The notes under the pieces are model-generated. The model saw nothing but the letters and a program-made list of their open reading frames with translations. It had not been told where the DNA came from and did not search any database. From positions 1-33,392 of the forward strand of contig DGGU01000043.1 of NCBI GenBank assembly GCA_002392345.1: 33,392 nucleotides of DNA, read 5' to 3'. Both the position numbers and the translations under genes were made by a program. Source of the stretch: Lachnospiraceae bacterium UBA3866 (GTDB taxonomy: Bacteria; Bacillota; Clostridia; Lachnospirales; Lachnospiraceae). Position 1 is the first letter of the stretch. Every line of letters starts with the position of its first letter. Below are positions 9,781 to 19,290 of this stretch, piece after piece.

Positions 9781-9805
9781 AAGGGCGAAGTTTCGCAAAC
9801 CTGAA
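9781..9805 (+). repeat. Short intergenic hairpin repeat, degenerate member
   Basis: AAGGGCGAAGTTTCGCAAAC followed by CTGAA resembles the AGGGGC-RAG...CCCGAA units at 25799, 26999 and 27319 but is weaker. It contains a GCGAA/TTCGC mini-hairpin. Membership of the same family is tentative. Confidence 0.3.
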
Positions 9806-9836
9806 AAAAGAGCAGATTTACATCTGTTCTTTTTTT
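9804..9836 (+). terminator. Rho-independent terminator after proS
   Basis: Stem AGAGCAGAT (9809-9817) and ATCTGTTCT (9822-9830) with one G-U pair and loop TTAC, flanked by an A-run and a U-run of seven. It ends the efflux/proS transcript; the flanking A and T tracts would let it work on both strands. Confidence 0.85.
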
Positions 9837-9846
9837 GTGATATAAT
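9817..9846 (+). promoter_or_regulatory. Candidate promoter for the lipoprotein-cca-pgm-mreB-recD2-comF operon
   Basis: TTTACA at 9817-9822, 18-nt spacer and TATAAT at 9841-9846. The -35 lies inside the loop and 3' arm of the preceding terminator. It is the only good promoter before the gap-free gene run that starts at 9885. Confidence 0.5.
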
Positions 9847-9884
9847 AATATATGAAACCAATATAAGATTGGAAAGAATTACTT

Positions 9885-10514
9885 ATGAAATTATTAAAAC
9901 ATATAATTAAAAAATACATACTACTTATTACTTGTCTAATGTTTGTGATAACATTAGCTGCTTGCGAGAGCAAGATAAACTCTCTTAATATTCATGGAAC
10001 CTATGTGAGTAATGGCATGATGGGTTATGAAGCGATAGTAGAGAACGGCACTATAACTATCTATTCTATTACACCATTTGAAAGAAGTCTTTATTGGCAT
10101 GGAACTTGCAATGCAAGCGAACTTGATAAGGACAATAAATTAATATCCAGAAGAATTGAAACTGAGAGTGATAGAAACTGGCTCTTTTCGGATTTTGGTA
10201 GTATGGGAAAGAGCAGGATGTCATCTAAAGAGATATTATTTACTGATACAAGTCTAACCTTTATCTATGATATGAGTGGTATATCTGTAAGTCAGGAGAC
10301 GTTATATAAGAAAATAGAAGAAAAACATTATAATGGTTTTGATTCAAACGCAGAGACGCCATATCCAGGTTATGTAGTACCAAGTGAACCATTACCTCAT
10401 GAGTTACCAAGAGGATATAAGCCAACTGAAGAAGAGACAGAAACAGCTCCAAGTAAAGATGAGATAGCACCAAGCGAGGATATTGTAGTAGATGGAAAAG
10501 ATTATACTTTATAA
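9885..10514 (+). CDS. Small secreted lipoprotein of unknown function
   Basis: 209 residues. An N-terminal basic and hydrophobic stretch ends in the lipobox LAAC, with the lipidated Cys at residue 27. The mature part looks like a compact beta-rich domain (SLNIHGTYVSNGMMGYEAIV and later FTDTSLTFIYDMSG), followed by an acidic, proline-rich tail. The start of that domain recalls lipocalin-like stress or META-type lipoprotein folds, but I do not recognise a named family. It ends exactly where cca begins (TAA then ATG), so the two genes are translationally coupled, although nothing links them functionally. Confidence 0.85.
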   Translation: MKLLKHIIKKYILLITCLMFVITLAACESKINSLNIHGTYVSNGMMGYEAIVENGTITIYSITPFERSLYWHGTCNASELDKDNKLISRRIETESDRNWLFSDFGSMGKSRMSSKEILFTDTSLTFIYDMSGISVSQETLYKKIEEKHYNGFDSNAETPYPGYVVPSEPLPHELPRGYKPTEEETETAPSKDEIAPSEDIVVDGKDYTL

Positions 10515-11774
10515 ATGATATTGAAAAAGAAGAAAAAATTAAATATTCCAAAGTTCCCAAGACTTATAATTGATACACTTAAATCTAAGGGCTTTGATGC
10601 TTACATAGTTGGAGGATGCGTTCGAGATCAATTGCTTGGTCTTAAACCATCTGACTTTGATATAACCACAAATGCAAAGCCTGAAGATATAAAAAATCTT
10701 TTTAAGAAAACTATTGATACTGGGATAAAGCATGGGACAGTGAGTGTTCTTTTTTATGAGAATAATGTGCCACATGTTTATGAGGTAACTACTTATAGGG
10801 TAGATGGAAGGTATAGTGATGGCAGACATCCAGAGAATGTTACTTTTGTAGACGACCTTAGAGAAGATCTAAGACGTCGTGATTTTACTGTCAATGCGAT
10901 GGCATATAATGATGACATTGGGCTTGTTGATGAGTTTGATGGACTTAGTGATTTGAATAATAAAATTATAAGAGCAGTTGGTAATCCTATAGATAGGTTT
11001 CAAGAAGATGCATTAAGATTACTTCGTGCAGTGAGATTTGCTGCAAAACTTGGATTTGATATAGAGAAGGAGACAGCGAGAGCCATACCAGTATTAGCAA
11101 GTAACCTAAGACAAGTGAGTAGAGAAAGAGTGCAGGTTGAACTTACTAAAATCATAACATCTAAAAATCCAGATTACATAAAACTTGTAAAGAAGTATGG
11201 TCTTGATAGATATATCTGTGATGGTTTTAATAAAATTAGATTTGGAAAATTTGACAAAGAACCTAAAAATCACATGGCTTATGCCTCATTACTTTATAAC
11301 ACTGAACCTGATTTTGCTAAAAATATATTAAAAGAACTGAAACTTGATAATAATACTATAGCAGCCGTAACTAGTCTAATTAATGCTAAAGAGTATTATT
11401 ATAGATTGGTGGATTTTAGTAAAAAGACCAAGAGGGGTAAAAACTTTGATATAGTAGTCAAGGAGTCCATAGACTATCTAAAATACGATCTCACTCATGA
11501 TTTCATAAAGCTTTTATATATCAACGAAGGAAAGAATAAAACTATAGCAGAGTATGAAAAGAAAGTAAAAGAATTTGAGACTCACAAAATACCTATATTT
11601 ATCAAGGATTTAGACATAGATGGTAGCGTTATTAAAGATATAGGATTCATAGGAGAGGAAGTTGGTGCGGTACTTAAAAATTTGCAAAAAATAGTGTATA
11701 ATAATTATCGGCTTAATAATAGAAAAGCATTGAAAGATATTGTAGAAAAAGCATATAATATATACACGAAATAA
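10515..11774 (+). CDS. cca: CCA-adding enzyme (tRNA nucleotidyltransferase, class II)
   Basis: Adds or repairs the 3' CCA of tRNAs. The 419 residues carry the class II polymerase-beta-like head: GGCVRD at 33-38, catalytic Asp pair SDFDI at 46-50, and the nucleotide-selection region RRDFTVNAMA at 121-130, followed by DALRLLRAVRFAAKLGF, the family neck motif. No HD phosphohydrolase motif is obvious in the C-terminal half. Whether it adds CCA, or only CC or A, cannot be decided by eye. It starts immediately after the lipoprotein stop. The enzyme is relevant to the window because the tRNA-Sec-like element at 24255 does not have a properly placed encoded CCA. Confidence 0.95.
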   Translation: MILKKKKKLNIPKFPRLIIDTLKSKGFDAYIVGGCVRDQLLGLKPSDFDITTNAKPEDIKNLFKKTIDTGIKHGTVSVLFYENNVPHVYEVTTYRVDGRYSDGRHPENVTFVDDLREDLRRRDFTVNAMAYNDDIGLVDEFDGLSDLNNKIIRAVGNPIDRFQEDALRLLRAVRFAAKLGFDIEKETARAIPVLASNLRQVSRERVQVELTKIITSKNPDYIKLVKKYGLDRYICDGFNKIRFGKFDKEPKNHMAYASLLYNTEPDFAKNILKELKLDNNTIAAVTSLINAKEYYYRLVDFSKKTKRGKNFDIVVKESIDYLKYDLTHDFIKLLYINEGKNKTIAEYEKKVKEFETHKIPIFIKDLDIDGSVIKDIGFIGEEVGAVLKNLQKIVYNNYRLNNRKALKDIVEKAYNIYTK

Positions 11775-11813
11775 AAAGTATAGAAATATATATTAGTATT
11801 ATCGGAGGGATGT

Positions 11814-13517
11814 ATGGATTACATGAAAGAGTATGAGAAATGGAGAAGTTTGACATTTCTTGATAAAGAGATGAAGGATGAACTAAAAAGTATTGAGCAT
11901 GATGAGGAGGCAATCAAAAATCAGTTTTCAAACTTCGTAGAATTTGGTACAGCAGGCATGAGAGGGACTATGGGCGCTGGACCAAATCGTATGAATTATC
12001 TCACTATTCGAAGAACGACTCTTGGACTAGCAAAGTATATAGTTAATGTTGGCGGGCAGAAAAAAGGTGTAATCATAACTTATGATTGCAGAAATAACTC
12101 AAAAGAATTTGCTTACTATACCGCAAGTGTTCTTTCAGAGTTTAATATTAATGTATATGTATCAAAGAAACTTAGACCAACACCATTTTTGTCATTTGCC
12201 GTTTTATATATGAAGGCATGTGCTGGTATCAATATCACAGCATCACATAATAGAAGAGAGGATAATGGCTATAAGATATATCTTGACGATGGCGCACAAT
12301 TTTCACCACCAAAAGATAAAGTTATAATTGATCTAGTTAATAGTGTAACTGATGAAGAGATCTTTGTTGATCCAAAGAAGGTTAAGCCTAATAAAAGTCT
12401 CATTAAGATTATTCCAAAGAAAGTAGAAGATGAGTTCTTGAAAGGTGCACTTGATTGTATTATACATAAAGACTTCTGTAAGAAGCATGGCAAGGAACTT
12501 TCTATCGTCTATACTCCACTTCATGGAACTGGATATACCTTCTTGAAAGATGGATTTAAGAAAGCTGGATTTACCAATGTCCATGTTGTCAAAGAGCAAA
12601 ACGACGAGTGTGGTGATTTTAAGACCATACCATATCCAAATCCAGAGACAGCTCCAGCTTTTGACATGGCTGTAAAGTTAGCGAAAAAAGTTGATGCTGA
12701 TGTGTGTATAGCTACTGACCCAGATGCAGATAGAATGGGTGTATGGGTAAGAACCAAAAAAGGTCAATATGTGTCTCTCAGTGGCAATGAACTCGAGTCT
12801 TGTATACTTGAATATGTAGCACACTACAAAAATGAAACTATGGATTTGACTAAGTCACTTGCAGTTAAATCTTTCGTCACAACTAGACTACTTGATGCTA
12901 TAGCTAAGAGATATAAAGTTGAATTTAAAGAGACCCCAACAGGCTTCAAATGGATATGCAAAGAAGTTAATAAGAGTGATAAGAAGCTAATATTTGCAGG
13001 TGAAGAGTCTTATGGATGTGCTCTTTCTGACTATGTTCGCGATAAAGATGGTATAGGCACTACACTTTTTGTATGCGAGATGGTACTTGCACTTAAAAAG
13101 GCAGGGCTTACACTTGTTGATTTCTTAAAACTTCTATATAAGTATTATGGTGTTCATAAGTGCTATGCATTTTCTATGATATATGAGGGACTTGCAGGCA
13201 AAGAGATCATGGCATCTATGATGGAAAAGCTTAGAAAAACGCCATTTAAGAAACTTACAGATATAAAAGTTACGAAAATTCTTGATTATAAGACAAATAC
13301 AGCCTATGACGTAGTTAAGGGGACAACTTCTTCATTCGAATTTGGTAGCACCAATACGCTTAAGTTTTTCTTAGACGATAATAGCACGGCAACTATAAGA
13401 CCATCTGGAACAGAGCCTAAGATTAAAATATATTTTGATATAATAGATAAGACGGAAGAACTTGCTAACAACAAAGCAAAAATACTTGAAAGAGCCATGA
13501 GAAAAGAATTGTCATAG
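11814..13517 (+). CDS. Phospho-sugar mutase (phosphoglucomutase/phosphomannomutase family)
   Basis: Alpha-D-phosphohexomutase of 567 residues, the length of the PgcA-like Firmicute enzymes that interconvert glucose-1- and glucose-6-phosphate. Domain signatures in order: the N-terminal FGTAGMRGTMGAG, the phosphoserine loop ITASHNRREDNGYK (Ser144), the metal-binding loop ATDPDADRMG near residue 300, the sugar-binding loop FAGEESYG near 395, and the C-terminal phosphate-binding RPSGTEPKIKIY. All catalytic loops are intact. SD GGAGGG at about 11804-11809 fixes ATG 11814. Glucose- versus mannose-phosphate preference cannot be told from this. Confidence 0.95.
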   Translation: MDYMKEYEKWRSLTFLDKEMKDELKSIEHDEEAIKNQFSNFVEFGTAGMRGTMGAGPNRMNYLTIRRTTLGLAKYIVNVGGQKKGVIITYDCRNNSKEFAYYTASVLSEFNINVYVSKKLRPTPFLSFAVLYMKACAGINITASHNRREDNGYKIYLDDGAQFSPPKDKVIIDLVNSVTDEEIFVDPKKVKPNKSLIKIIPKKVEDEFLKGALDCIIHKDFCKKHGKELSIVYTPLHGTGYTFLKDGFKKAGFTNVHVVKEQNDECGDFKTIPYPNPETAPAFDMAVKLAKKVDADVCIATDPDADRMGVWVRTKKGQYVSLSGNELESCILEYVAHYKNETMDLTKSLAVKSFVTTRLLDAIAKRYKVEFKETPTGFKWICKEVNKSDKKLIFAGEESYGCALSDYVRDKDGIGTTLFVCEMVLALKKAGLTLVDFLKLLYKYYGVHKCYAFSMIYEGLAGKEIMASMMEKLRKTPFKKLTDIKVTKILDYKTNTAYDVVKGTTSSFEFGSTNTLKFFLDDNSTATIRPSGTEPKIKIYFDIIDKTEELANNKAKILERAMRKELS

Positions 13518-13525
13518 GAGGAACG

Positions 13526-14539
13526 ATGGCATTATTTAGCAGTAGTGATATAGGAATTGATTTAGGGACATCTTCAATACTTGTGTATGTGAAGGGAAAG
13601 GGTCTTCATCTGAAGGAGCCATCTGTCGTAGCTATAAGCACGATAGATAATACTCCTATTGCTTATGGTGAGGAAGCGAGGAGGATGGTTGGTAGGACAC
13701 CTGATTATATCAAAGCCATAAAGCCGCTTAAGCATGGAGTTATTTCCAATATCACTTTAACTGAAAAGATGTTAAAACACTATATAGAGGAAGCTATAGG
13801 TAAAGTATCATTACGTAAACCTCGTGTAGTTATCTGTGTCCCTGCTATGTGTACTGAGATAGAGAAGAAGGCTGTTGAAGATGCAGCATATACGGCTGGC
13901 GCAAGGACAGTTGACATCATAGAAGAACCACTTGCTGCTGCTCTTGGTGCAGATATAGATGTAGATAAACCAGAAGGCAATATGATAGTTGATATAGGTG
14001 GTGGAACTACTGATATAGCAGTTATAGCACTTGGCGGTATCGTGTGTGCGAATTCAATAAAGATAGCTGGCGATGATTTTGATCAAGCTATAATTGATTA
14101 TCTTAAAAACCAACATCACTTGCTTGTGGGAGATAGAACAGCTGAACAGATTAAAATAAGTCTTGGTAGAGCCATACCGCTTGCTGATAATGAGAAACCT
14201 ATAACTATGGCAGTTAAAGGTAGGAGTACACAAAATGGTTATCCAGGTGAGAAACTTATAGGTGATGATGATATATATTTTGTATTCAAAGAACCTGTAG
14301 AAGAGATATTAAGAGGAATAAAGAAAGTATTTGAGCTTACACCACCAGAGCTTGCAGCAGATATCTTTGATAAGGGCATATATCTTACAGGCGGTGGTTC
14401 ACAGATATATGGTATGGATCAAGCGATTAAAAATGAAATTGGTGTAGAGTGCTTAAGAGTTGACGATCCGCTTCGTGCAGTAATTCTTGGCATACAGAAG
14501 AGGATAATGATGTCAGAGAGACAAGAAGAAAATAGTTAA
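13526..14539 (+). CDS. MreB/Mbl-family actin-like rod-shape protein
   Basis: 337 residues, the usual MreB length. Actin-fold ATP-binding signatures are complete: DIGIDLGTSSILVYVKGKG at the N-terminus, EEPLAAALGADI, VDIGGGTTDIAV near residue 153, the connecting EQIKISLG and the C-terminal YLTGGGSQIYGMDQ. It polymerises on the inner membrane face and guides lateral cell-wall synthesis. AGGAGGA lies just upstream of ATG 13526. The gene stands apart from mreC and mreD, which suggests an Mbl- or MreBH-like paralogue rather than the mreBCD copy, so no symbol is given. Confidence 0.93.
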   Translation: MALFSSSDIGIDLGTSSILVYVKGKGLHLKEPSVVAISTIDNTPIAYGEEARRMVGRTPDYIKAIKPLKHGVISNITLTEKMLKHYIEEAIGKVSLRKPRVVICVPAMCTEIEKKAVEDAAYTAGARTVDIIEEPLAAALGADIDVDKPEGNMIVDIGGGTTDIAVIALGGIVCANSIKIAGDDFDQAIIDYLKNQHHLLVGDRTAEQIKISLGRAIPLADNEKPITMAVKGRSTQNGYPGEKLIGDDDIYFVFKEPVEEILRGIKKVFELTPPELAADIFDKGIYLTGGGSQIYGMDQAIKNEIGVECLRVDDPLRAVILGIQKRIMMSERQEENS

Positions 14540-16644
14540 TGAAGTTAAATGGCGTTGTAGAAAGTATAATATATAGAAATGATGATAATGGGTATACGGT
14601 TTTTCTGGTGAGTGCCAGCAAAACCGTTTTTACGTTTGTTGGAAATCTTGTAAAGATTAATGTAGGTGAATACATAGAGGCAGAAGTTAAAGAGAAAATC
14701 CACGAATTATATGGCCAGCAATATGAGATAATCGATTATAAGATTGATATACCTAGTGATGATATAGAGTCTATATATAAGTTTCTTCTTTCGCTCAAGG
14801 TAAAAGGCATAGGCGAAGCTACAGTTAGAAGACTTATTGGTATCTATGGAAACAAGACTTTAGATATCATAAGAGATAATCCGCAAGAATTATATAATAT
14901 AAAAGGGCTTACATATGAGAAGGTAGATATTTTAAGAGATAAATTGACAGATCGCATAACTGAGCTTGATTTAATCATAGAACTCGGAAAATATGAACTT
15001 AGTTCAAAAAATATAGAGTTAATTATAGATAGATATGGAAGTGATGCGCTAAATGTTATAAGAGAAAACCCGTTTAAACTTGCAATAGATATAGATGGAA
15101 TCGGTTTTAAAACTTGCGATAAGATCGCTGAGAAGAACGGCCTAAGTAGTGACTCTGAGAAGAGAATTGAGGCAGGCATTATATATGTGCTTGAAACAGA
15201 ATTTGCAAATGGCAATGTATTTACTATAAAATCGAAACTTATAGAAGATGTATCGGACATACTAAGCCTTGGTAGTGGGGTAAACTATGAAGATCCACTA
15301 TATAATCTCGAAGCTAACTTAAGGATAAAGACGGATAAGATAGATGATGTCGAGATGATTTTTTTAAGACAGGCATATAATATTGAAAAAAAATTATCTG
15401 AACTTCTATATGAAAAGAGAGAAGATATAACAATAATTACTGGCGGTCCTGGTACAGGAAAGACTTATAATATAAAAAAATATCTAAGTGAAGCGAGAGA
15501 TCTGGGACTTAAAGTTGCACTTTGTGCACCAACCGGAAGGGCGGCAAAAAGGATCAACGAAGTCACAGGATATGAGGCTAAGACCATCCATAGGCTCCTT
15601 GAATGTGTTGGCGATAAAAATAGCAACAATAAAACACCATATTTTAATATAAATGAAGATAACAAACTTGATATAGATTTACTTATAATAGATGAGATGA
15701 GTATGGTAGATGAATATCTCATGTATGCTCTTGTAAGGGCAGTGCCAGAGTTTACTCATATGATACTTGTAGGAGATGTCGACCAGTTGCCATCAGTTGG
15801 GGCAGGACAAGTTTTAAGTGATATGATAAGTTCTAATCTTTTTAATGTGATAAAACTTGATAAGATATATAGACAGGGCGAAGGGAGTAATATAGTTGAG
15901 AATGCTCATAGCGTCAACCATGGTGATAATATAGATTTGAAAGACAAAAAAGAAGATTTTCTATTTGTACATAAGAGCACTGATTATAATATCAATGATA
16001 CAGTGAAAAAACTTGTGGCTGAGAATGTGCCAAATCATTTTAAAATTTCTAATGAACAGATTCAAGTTATATGCCCATCGAAAATTGGAAATTGTGGAAC
16101 TGAAAATCTAAATTCGGTTTTGCAAGAGGCACTTAATCCTGAAAGCTTTAGAAAAGATGAAATTAAAATTAGTAATAATGTATTTAGAGTTGGCGATAAG
16201 GTTATGCAGACTGTCAATAATTACAATATTTCGTATGATGTGGTTGATGAAAATGGGATGATATGCGATAGAGGGATAGGGGTATATAATGGAGATATAG
16301 GTGAGATAGTAGAGATAGACGATGAAGAGAAGATTATAACAGTAAAATACGATGACAAGATAACCTATTATACTAAGGAAGAGTATTCTGATTTGTCACT
16401 TGCCTATGCTATAACCGTACACAAATCACAAGGCTCAGAGTATGATGTAGTAATTATGCCTATAACAAAATTCCCGTATAGACTTATGACTAGAAGGATA
16501 TTATATACTGCTATGACTCGTGCAAAAAAGTGCATGATTTTTGTGGGAACTGAAAATAGTTTTATGTATATGCTAAGTAATGCAAGCGAGGAAAAAAGGA
16601 ATACTGCACTTTGCAGTAAGCTTTATTTATATGACTTTAAATGA
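14539..16644 (+). CDS. recD2: RecD2-type SF1B ATP-dependent DNA helicase
   Basis: 5'-3' DNA helicase of the RecD2 (RecBC-independent) type. The 701 residues show the RecD2-specific N-terminal OB-like domain (MKLNGVVESIIYRNDDNGY), helix-hairpin-helix repeats (KVKGIGEATV and DIDGIGFKTCDKIAEK), Walker A GGPGTGKT at about 302-309, motif II DEMSMVDE, the GDVDQLPSVG motif III, and the C-terminal SF1 motifs AYAITVHKSQGSE and LYTAMTRAK. It overlaps the mreB stop by one base (TAATG). It is a normal-length, apparently intact repair enzyme. Confidence 0.95.
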   Translation: MKLNGVVESIIYRNDDNGYTVFLVSASKTVFTFVGNLVKINVGEYIEAEVKEKIHELYGQQYEIIDYKIDIPSDDIESIYKFLLSLKVKGIGEATVRRLIGIYGNKTLDIIRDNPQELYNIKGLTYEKVDILRDKLTDRITELDLIIELGKYELSSKNIELIIDRYGSDALNVIRENPFKLAIDIDGIGFKTCDKIAEKNGLSSDSEKRIEAGIIYVLETEFANGNVFTIKSKLIEDVSDILSLGSGVNYEDPLYNLEANLRIKTDKIDDVEMIFLRQAYNIEKKLSELLYEKREDITIITGGPGTGKTYNIKKYLSEARDLGLKVALCAPTGRAAKRINEVTGYEAKTIHRLLECVGDKNSNNKTPYFNINEDNKLDIDLLIIDEMSMVDEYLMYALVRAVPEFTHMILVGDVDQLPSVGAGQVLSDMISSNLFNVIKLDKIYRQGEGSNIVENAHSVNHGDNIDLKDKKEDFLFVHKSTDYNINDTVKKLVAENVPNHFKISNEQIQVICPSKIGNCGTENLNSVLQEALNPESFRKDEIKISNNVFRVGDKVMQTVNNYNISYDVVDENGMICDRGIGVYNGDIGEIVEIDDEEKIITVKYDDKITYYTKEEYSDLSLAYAITVHKSQGSEYDVVIMPITKFPYRLMTRRILYTAMTRAKKCMIFVGTENSFMYMLSNASEEKRNTALCSKLYLYDFK

Positions 16645-17368
16645 TATAGTAAAATTTGTATTTCCAAGTCGTTGTATAATGTGTGATGAGGTTTTGCCTT
16701 ATGGCAATAAACTTTCTAATGAATATCTATGCGATGAATGCAGGAAAAAACTTGAGTATATTAGGAAACCAACTTGCAAAAAGTGTGGTGCTATGGTAGG
16801 CGATGAGAGTGATACATATTGTGTAAGATGTAAGATTGATATGCATGACAACTTTATATCAGGCTTTGGATTACTTAGATATAATGATTTTGTAAAAGAA
16901 TCGCTTCATAGGATAAAATATGCAAAAAGAAAAGAATACATATACTTTTATGGTAAGATGATTGCTAAGATGTATAGAGAAAGATTTAAAAAAATAGCGC
17001 CGGATTGTTTTATTCCTGTTCCTATAAGTAAAGAGAGACTAAGGATTAGAAATTTTAATCAAGCATCAGTTCTTGCTTATACTATATCTGATGAGTTAAA
17101 AAGATATGGGATAGATATACCTGTGAATGAGAATATAATATATAGAACTAAAAACACCGAAGTTTTGAATAAACTTGATAATAATGATAGAAAAGGAGAA
17201 CTTCATGATGCCTTTTACGTTAATCCGTCAGAAGATATAGAGAAAGTTATACTTATTGATGATATATATACAACAGGAGCTACTATAGATACTATATCAG
17301 GAGAGCTTAAAGAGGCAGGCATAAAAGATATATATTTTACAGTTATAACAGTTGTTGATAATTTGTAA
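16631..17368 (+). CDS. comF: ComF-family phosphoribosyltransferase-like protein
   Basis: 245 residues from ATG 16631, which overlaps the recD2 stop by 14 nt; an in-frame ATG at 16580 would add 17 residues that do not belong to the family and has no SD. Eight cysteines form two N-terminal zinc-ribbon pairs (C15/C18, C34/C37, C49/C52, C64/C67). The C-terminal phosphoribosyltransferase domain has the PRPP loop VILIDDIYTTGAT at about 206-218. ComF proteins act in DNA uptake during competence; position after recD2 fits a DNA-handling role. No other competence gene is in the window. Confidence 0.92.
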   Translation: MTLNDIVKFVFPSRCIMCDEVLPYGNKLSNEYLCDECRKKLEYIRKPTCKKCGAMVGDESDTYCVRCKIDMHDNFISGFGLLRYNDFVKESLHRIKYAKRKEYIYFYGKMIAKMYRERFKKIAPDCFIPVPISKERLRIRNFNQASVLAYTISDELKRYGIDIPVNENIIYRTKNTEVLNKLDNNDRKGELHDAFYVNPSEDIEKVILIDDIYTTGATIDTISGELKEAGIKDIYFTVITVVDNL

Positions 17369-17390
17369 AGTATTAAAAATATGCTATAAT
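17362..17390 (+). promoter_or_regulatory. Candidate promoter before the BspA-like gene
   Basis: TATAAT at 17385-17390 with TTGTAA at 17363-17368 (16-nt spacer) as a weak -35. It overlaps the comF stop and lies about 40 nt before the GTG start of the surface protein gene. Confidence 0.45.
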
Positions 17391-17429
17391 TATGTTAAGA
17401 AATATGTTTTGGAAGGGCGATGTTATTAA

Positions 17430-18788
17430 GTGAAATATAAGTTTATTTTGTTTTTATCAATTATATATATTGTACTAACATCTAATATAACTTATGGAAC
17501 ACCTTACACCATGTGTAATGGGGTTGAGTTTAATGCTCGTGTTATGTCGCTTCTAAGTGGTGGTGATCCAAATGCCAATAAAGACACAACTGTTACGAGG
17601 TTTGAAAAAGGTGACAATCTTCCAAGTGATCCAGCGTTTTATGTAGACATCTCGGAAGATATGGATGGGACAGTGCTTGCTTATGTTAGAAATTCTGATC
17701 CGAATGCTGGAACAGCGAGTCCAAAGACCCTATATTATTATTCTGATTCTCAAGTTTTTATGAACGATAATGCATCATATATGTTTAGTGGCTTTGTGAA
17801 TATGAAGATTATAGACCTGACAGGGCTTTCTTTTTTAAATGATTTACATGATGTAAGATATATGTTTGCAAATTGCCGTAGGCTTAAGACGATCAGATTT
17901 AAGAAGACTGATACTACTCCACTTAATCTTACAGAAACTCAAGGGATGTTTTTTAACTGTCAAAGCTTATCGTATATCGACTTTAGATTTTTTACAACCT
18001 ACCATGTTGACAATATGGATGAGATGTTTTATAGGTGTTTTAATCTGAGAAATATCTATGTATATACTGAGAGATGGAATGTAGAAAATGTTAGGACATT
18101 TAGGCGTATGTTTTCTGATTGCTATGTTCTTAAAACTAATGATGGAAGAAAGGCGGTCGATATACCATCTGATGATTATGAAAAATATGCTGTGGTAGGA
18201 AATGACAGTGTAGAAGGTTTATTAAAAGATGCTAACCTAGACTATGATGATTATGGCGCAGAGGAAGATGATATAGCAGTGCCTTTAGAAGATGCAGGCT
18301 ATCTTATAACAAGACCTGAAACTATAGCGAGATATGCATATGAACCTGAGAAGGAAGGAATAGAATCAGAAGAGGGATCTCCTTACGTTGGCGATAGCAG
18401 CACTGGATACGGAGCGACTAAAGAGACAGGCCAAAGTGCATCAATATATGGAGCAGAGACTGAAGCTATAGTTGAGACAAGCATAATAGAAAGTGTAGAA
18501 GAAACTATATCTGAGACTATATCTGAGACTATATCTGAAACTTCCGATACTATAGAATCAGAGACTTATGAAAATGAAAACCTTGAGATAGATGAGAGTA
18601 GTGGTAGAAGGATAGTAGAGATAGATGGCATACAGAATGAAGAAAGCACAGAAACTATAGATGAAAATATTGATGAACCTGATAGAACAAAATTCCTTAT
18701 ATTTGCACTTATAGTTTCAGTGGTTGTGATACTTTTACTTCTCGGCATGGTTATGTATTTATTTAAAGATAATAATAATAAAACATAG
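17430..18788 (+). CDS. BspA-family (DUF285) repeat surface protein with C-terminal membrane anchor
   Basis: 452 residues from a GTG start, with GGAAGGGCG about 13 nt upstream. A signal peptide covers about residues 1-24. The middle carries four consecutive DUF285/BspA-type units, each with an M-F-x-x-C core (MFANC, MFFNC, MFYRC, MFSDC) spaced about 25 residues, the irregular leucine-rich-like repeat of adhesins in gut and oral bacteria. An acidic, Ser/Thr/Glu-rich stalk follows, containing a short tandem repeat, then a transmembrane helix at about 422-445 and a short basic tail. It is probably displayed on the cell surface. Four units is few for the family, whose members often carry many more. 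Confidence 0.85.
   Translation: MKYKFILFLSIIYIVLTSNITYGTPYTMCNGVEFNARVMSLLSGGDPNANKDTTVTRFEKGDNLPSDPAFYVDISEDMDGTVLAYVRNSDPNAGTASPKTLYYYSDSQVFMNDNASYMFSGFVNMKIIDLTGLSFLNDLHDVRYMFANCRRLKTIRFKKTDTTPLNLTETQGMFFNCQSLSYIDFRFFTTYHVDNMDEMFYRCFNLRNIYVYTERWNVENVRTFRRMFSDCYVLKTNDGRKAVDIPSDDYEKYAVVGNDSVEGLLKDANLDYDDYGAEEDDIAVPLEDAGYLITRPETIARYAYEPEKEGIESEEGSPYVGDSSTGYGATKETGQSASIYGAETEAIVETSIIESVEETISETISETISETSDTIESETYENENLEIDESSGRRIVEIDGIQNEESTETIDENIDEPDRTKFLIFALIVSVVVILLLLGMVMYLFKDNNNKT
18501..18536 (+). repeat. Three tandem 12-bp repeats in the stalk of the surface protein
   Basis: Units GAAACTATATCT, GAGACTATATCT and GAGACTATATCT, each coding E-T-I-S, lie head to tail. The unit is a multiple of three, so copy-number change would lengthen or shorten the stalk without a frameshift. 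Confidence 0.8.
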
Positions 18789-18807
18789 TTTATTAGACGG
18801 AGGACTT

Positions 18808-19290
18808 ATGAGAGAAAAATTATTGGGCTTAATTGAAAGAAATTGTAAGATTGATGTGAGTGATCTTGCTAAGATGCTTGGAGTGACAGAAGCAAATATT
18901 GTAGAAGAACTTGAAAAACTAGAAAAAGAGGGCATTATATGCGGATACCTTACACTTATTAATTGGGAGAAGACAAGTAAGGAAAAAGTGACTGGGCTTA
19001 TAGAAGTAAGAGTTACCCCACAGAGAGAAAATGGCTTTGACAAGATAGCAGAACGTATATATAACTACCCTGAAGTAAAATCGGTATATCTTATATCAGG
19101 AGCCTATGACTTACTTGTAACTCTTGAAGAAGATACTCTTAAAGGTATAGCAAGTTTTGTGTCTGAAAAATTATCTACTATAGATGAGGTTATAAGCACT
19201 GCAACACATTTTATATTAAAAAAGTATAAAGATCATGGAGTTGTATTTGATAATAATTTGAAAACAGAAAGAGAGACAGTGACATTATGA
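18808..19290 (+). CDS. Lrp/AsnC-family transcriptional regulator
   Basis: 160 residues with an N-terminal winged helix-turn-helix (about residues 4-50, VSDLAKMLGVTEANIVEELE) and a C-terminal RAM/ligand-sensing domain (about 65-150, including VKSVYLISGAYDLLVTLEE, the typical G-x-Y-D-x-x-V strand). CGGAGGA precedes the ATG. It overlaps the following aminotransferase gene by 4 bases (ATGA), so it probably senses an amino acid handled by that enzyme. Such Lrp-aminotransferase pairs are common in Clostridia. The effector is not identifiable. Confidence 0.94.
   Translation: MREKLLGLIERNCKIDVSDLAKMLGVTEANIVEELEKLEKEGIICGYLTLINWEKTSKEKVTGLIEVRVTPQRENGFDKIAERIYNYPEVKSVYLISGAYDLLVTLEEDTLKGIASFVSEKLSTIDEVISTATHFILKKYKDHGVVFDNNLKTERETVTL

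Noticed and set aside
16580..16630. Upstream ATG as the start of comF
   Set aside because: The extra 17 residues lack family similarity, there is no SD, and ATG 16631 puts the zinc-ribbon cysteines at the usual distance.
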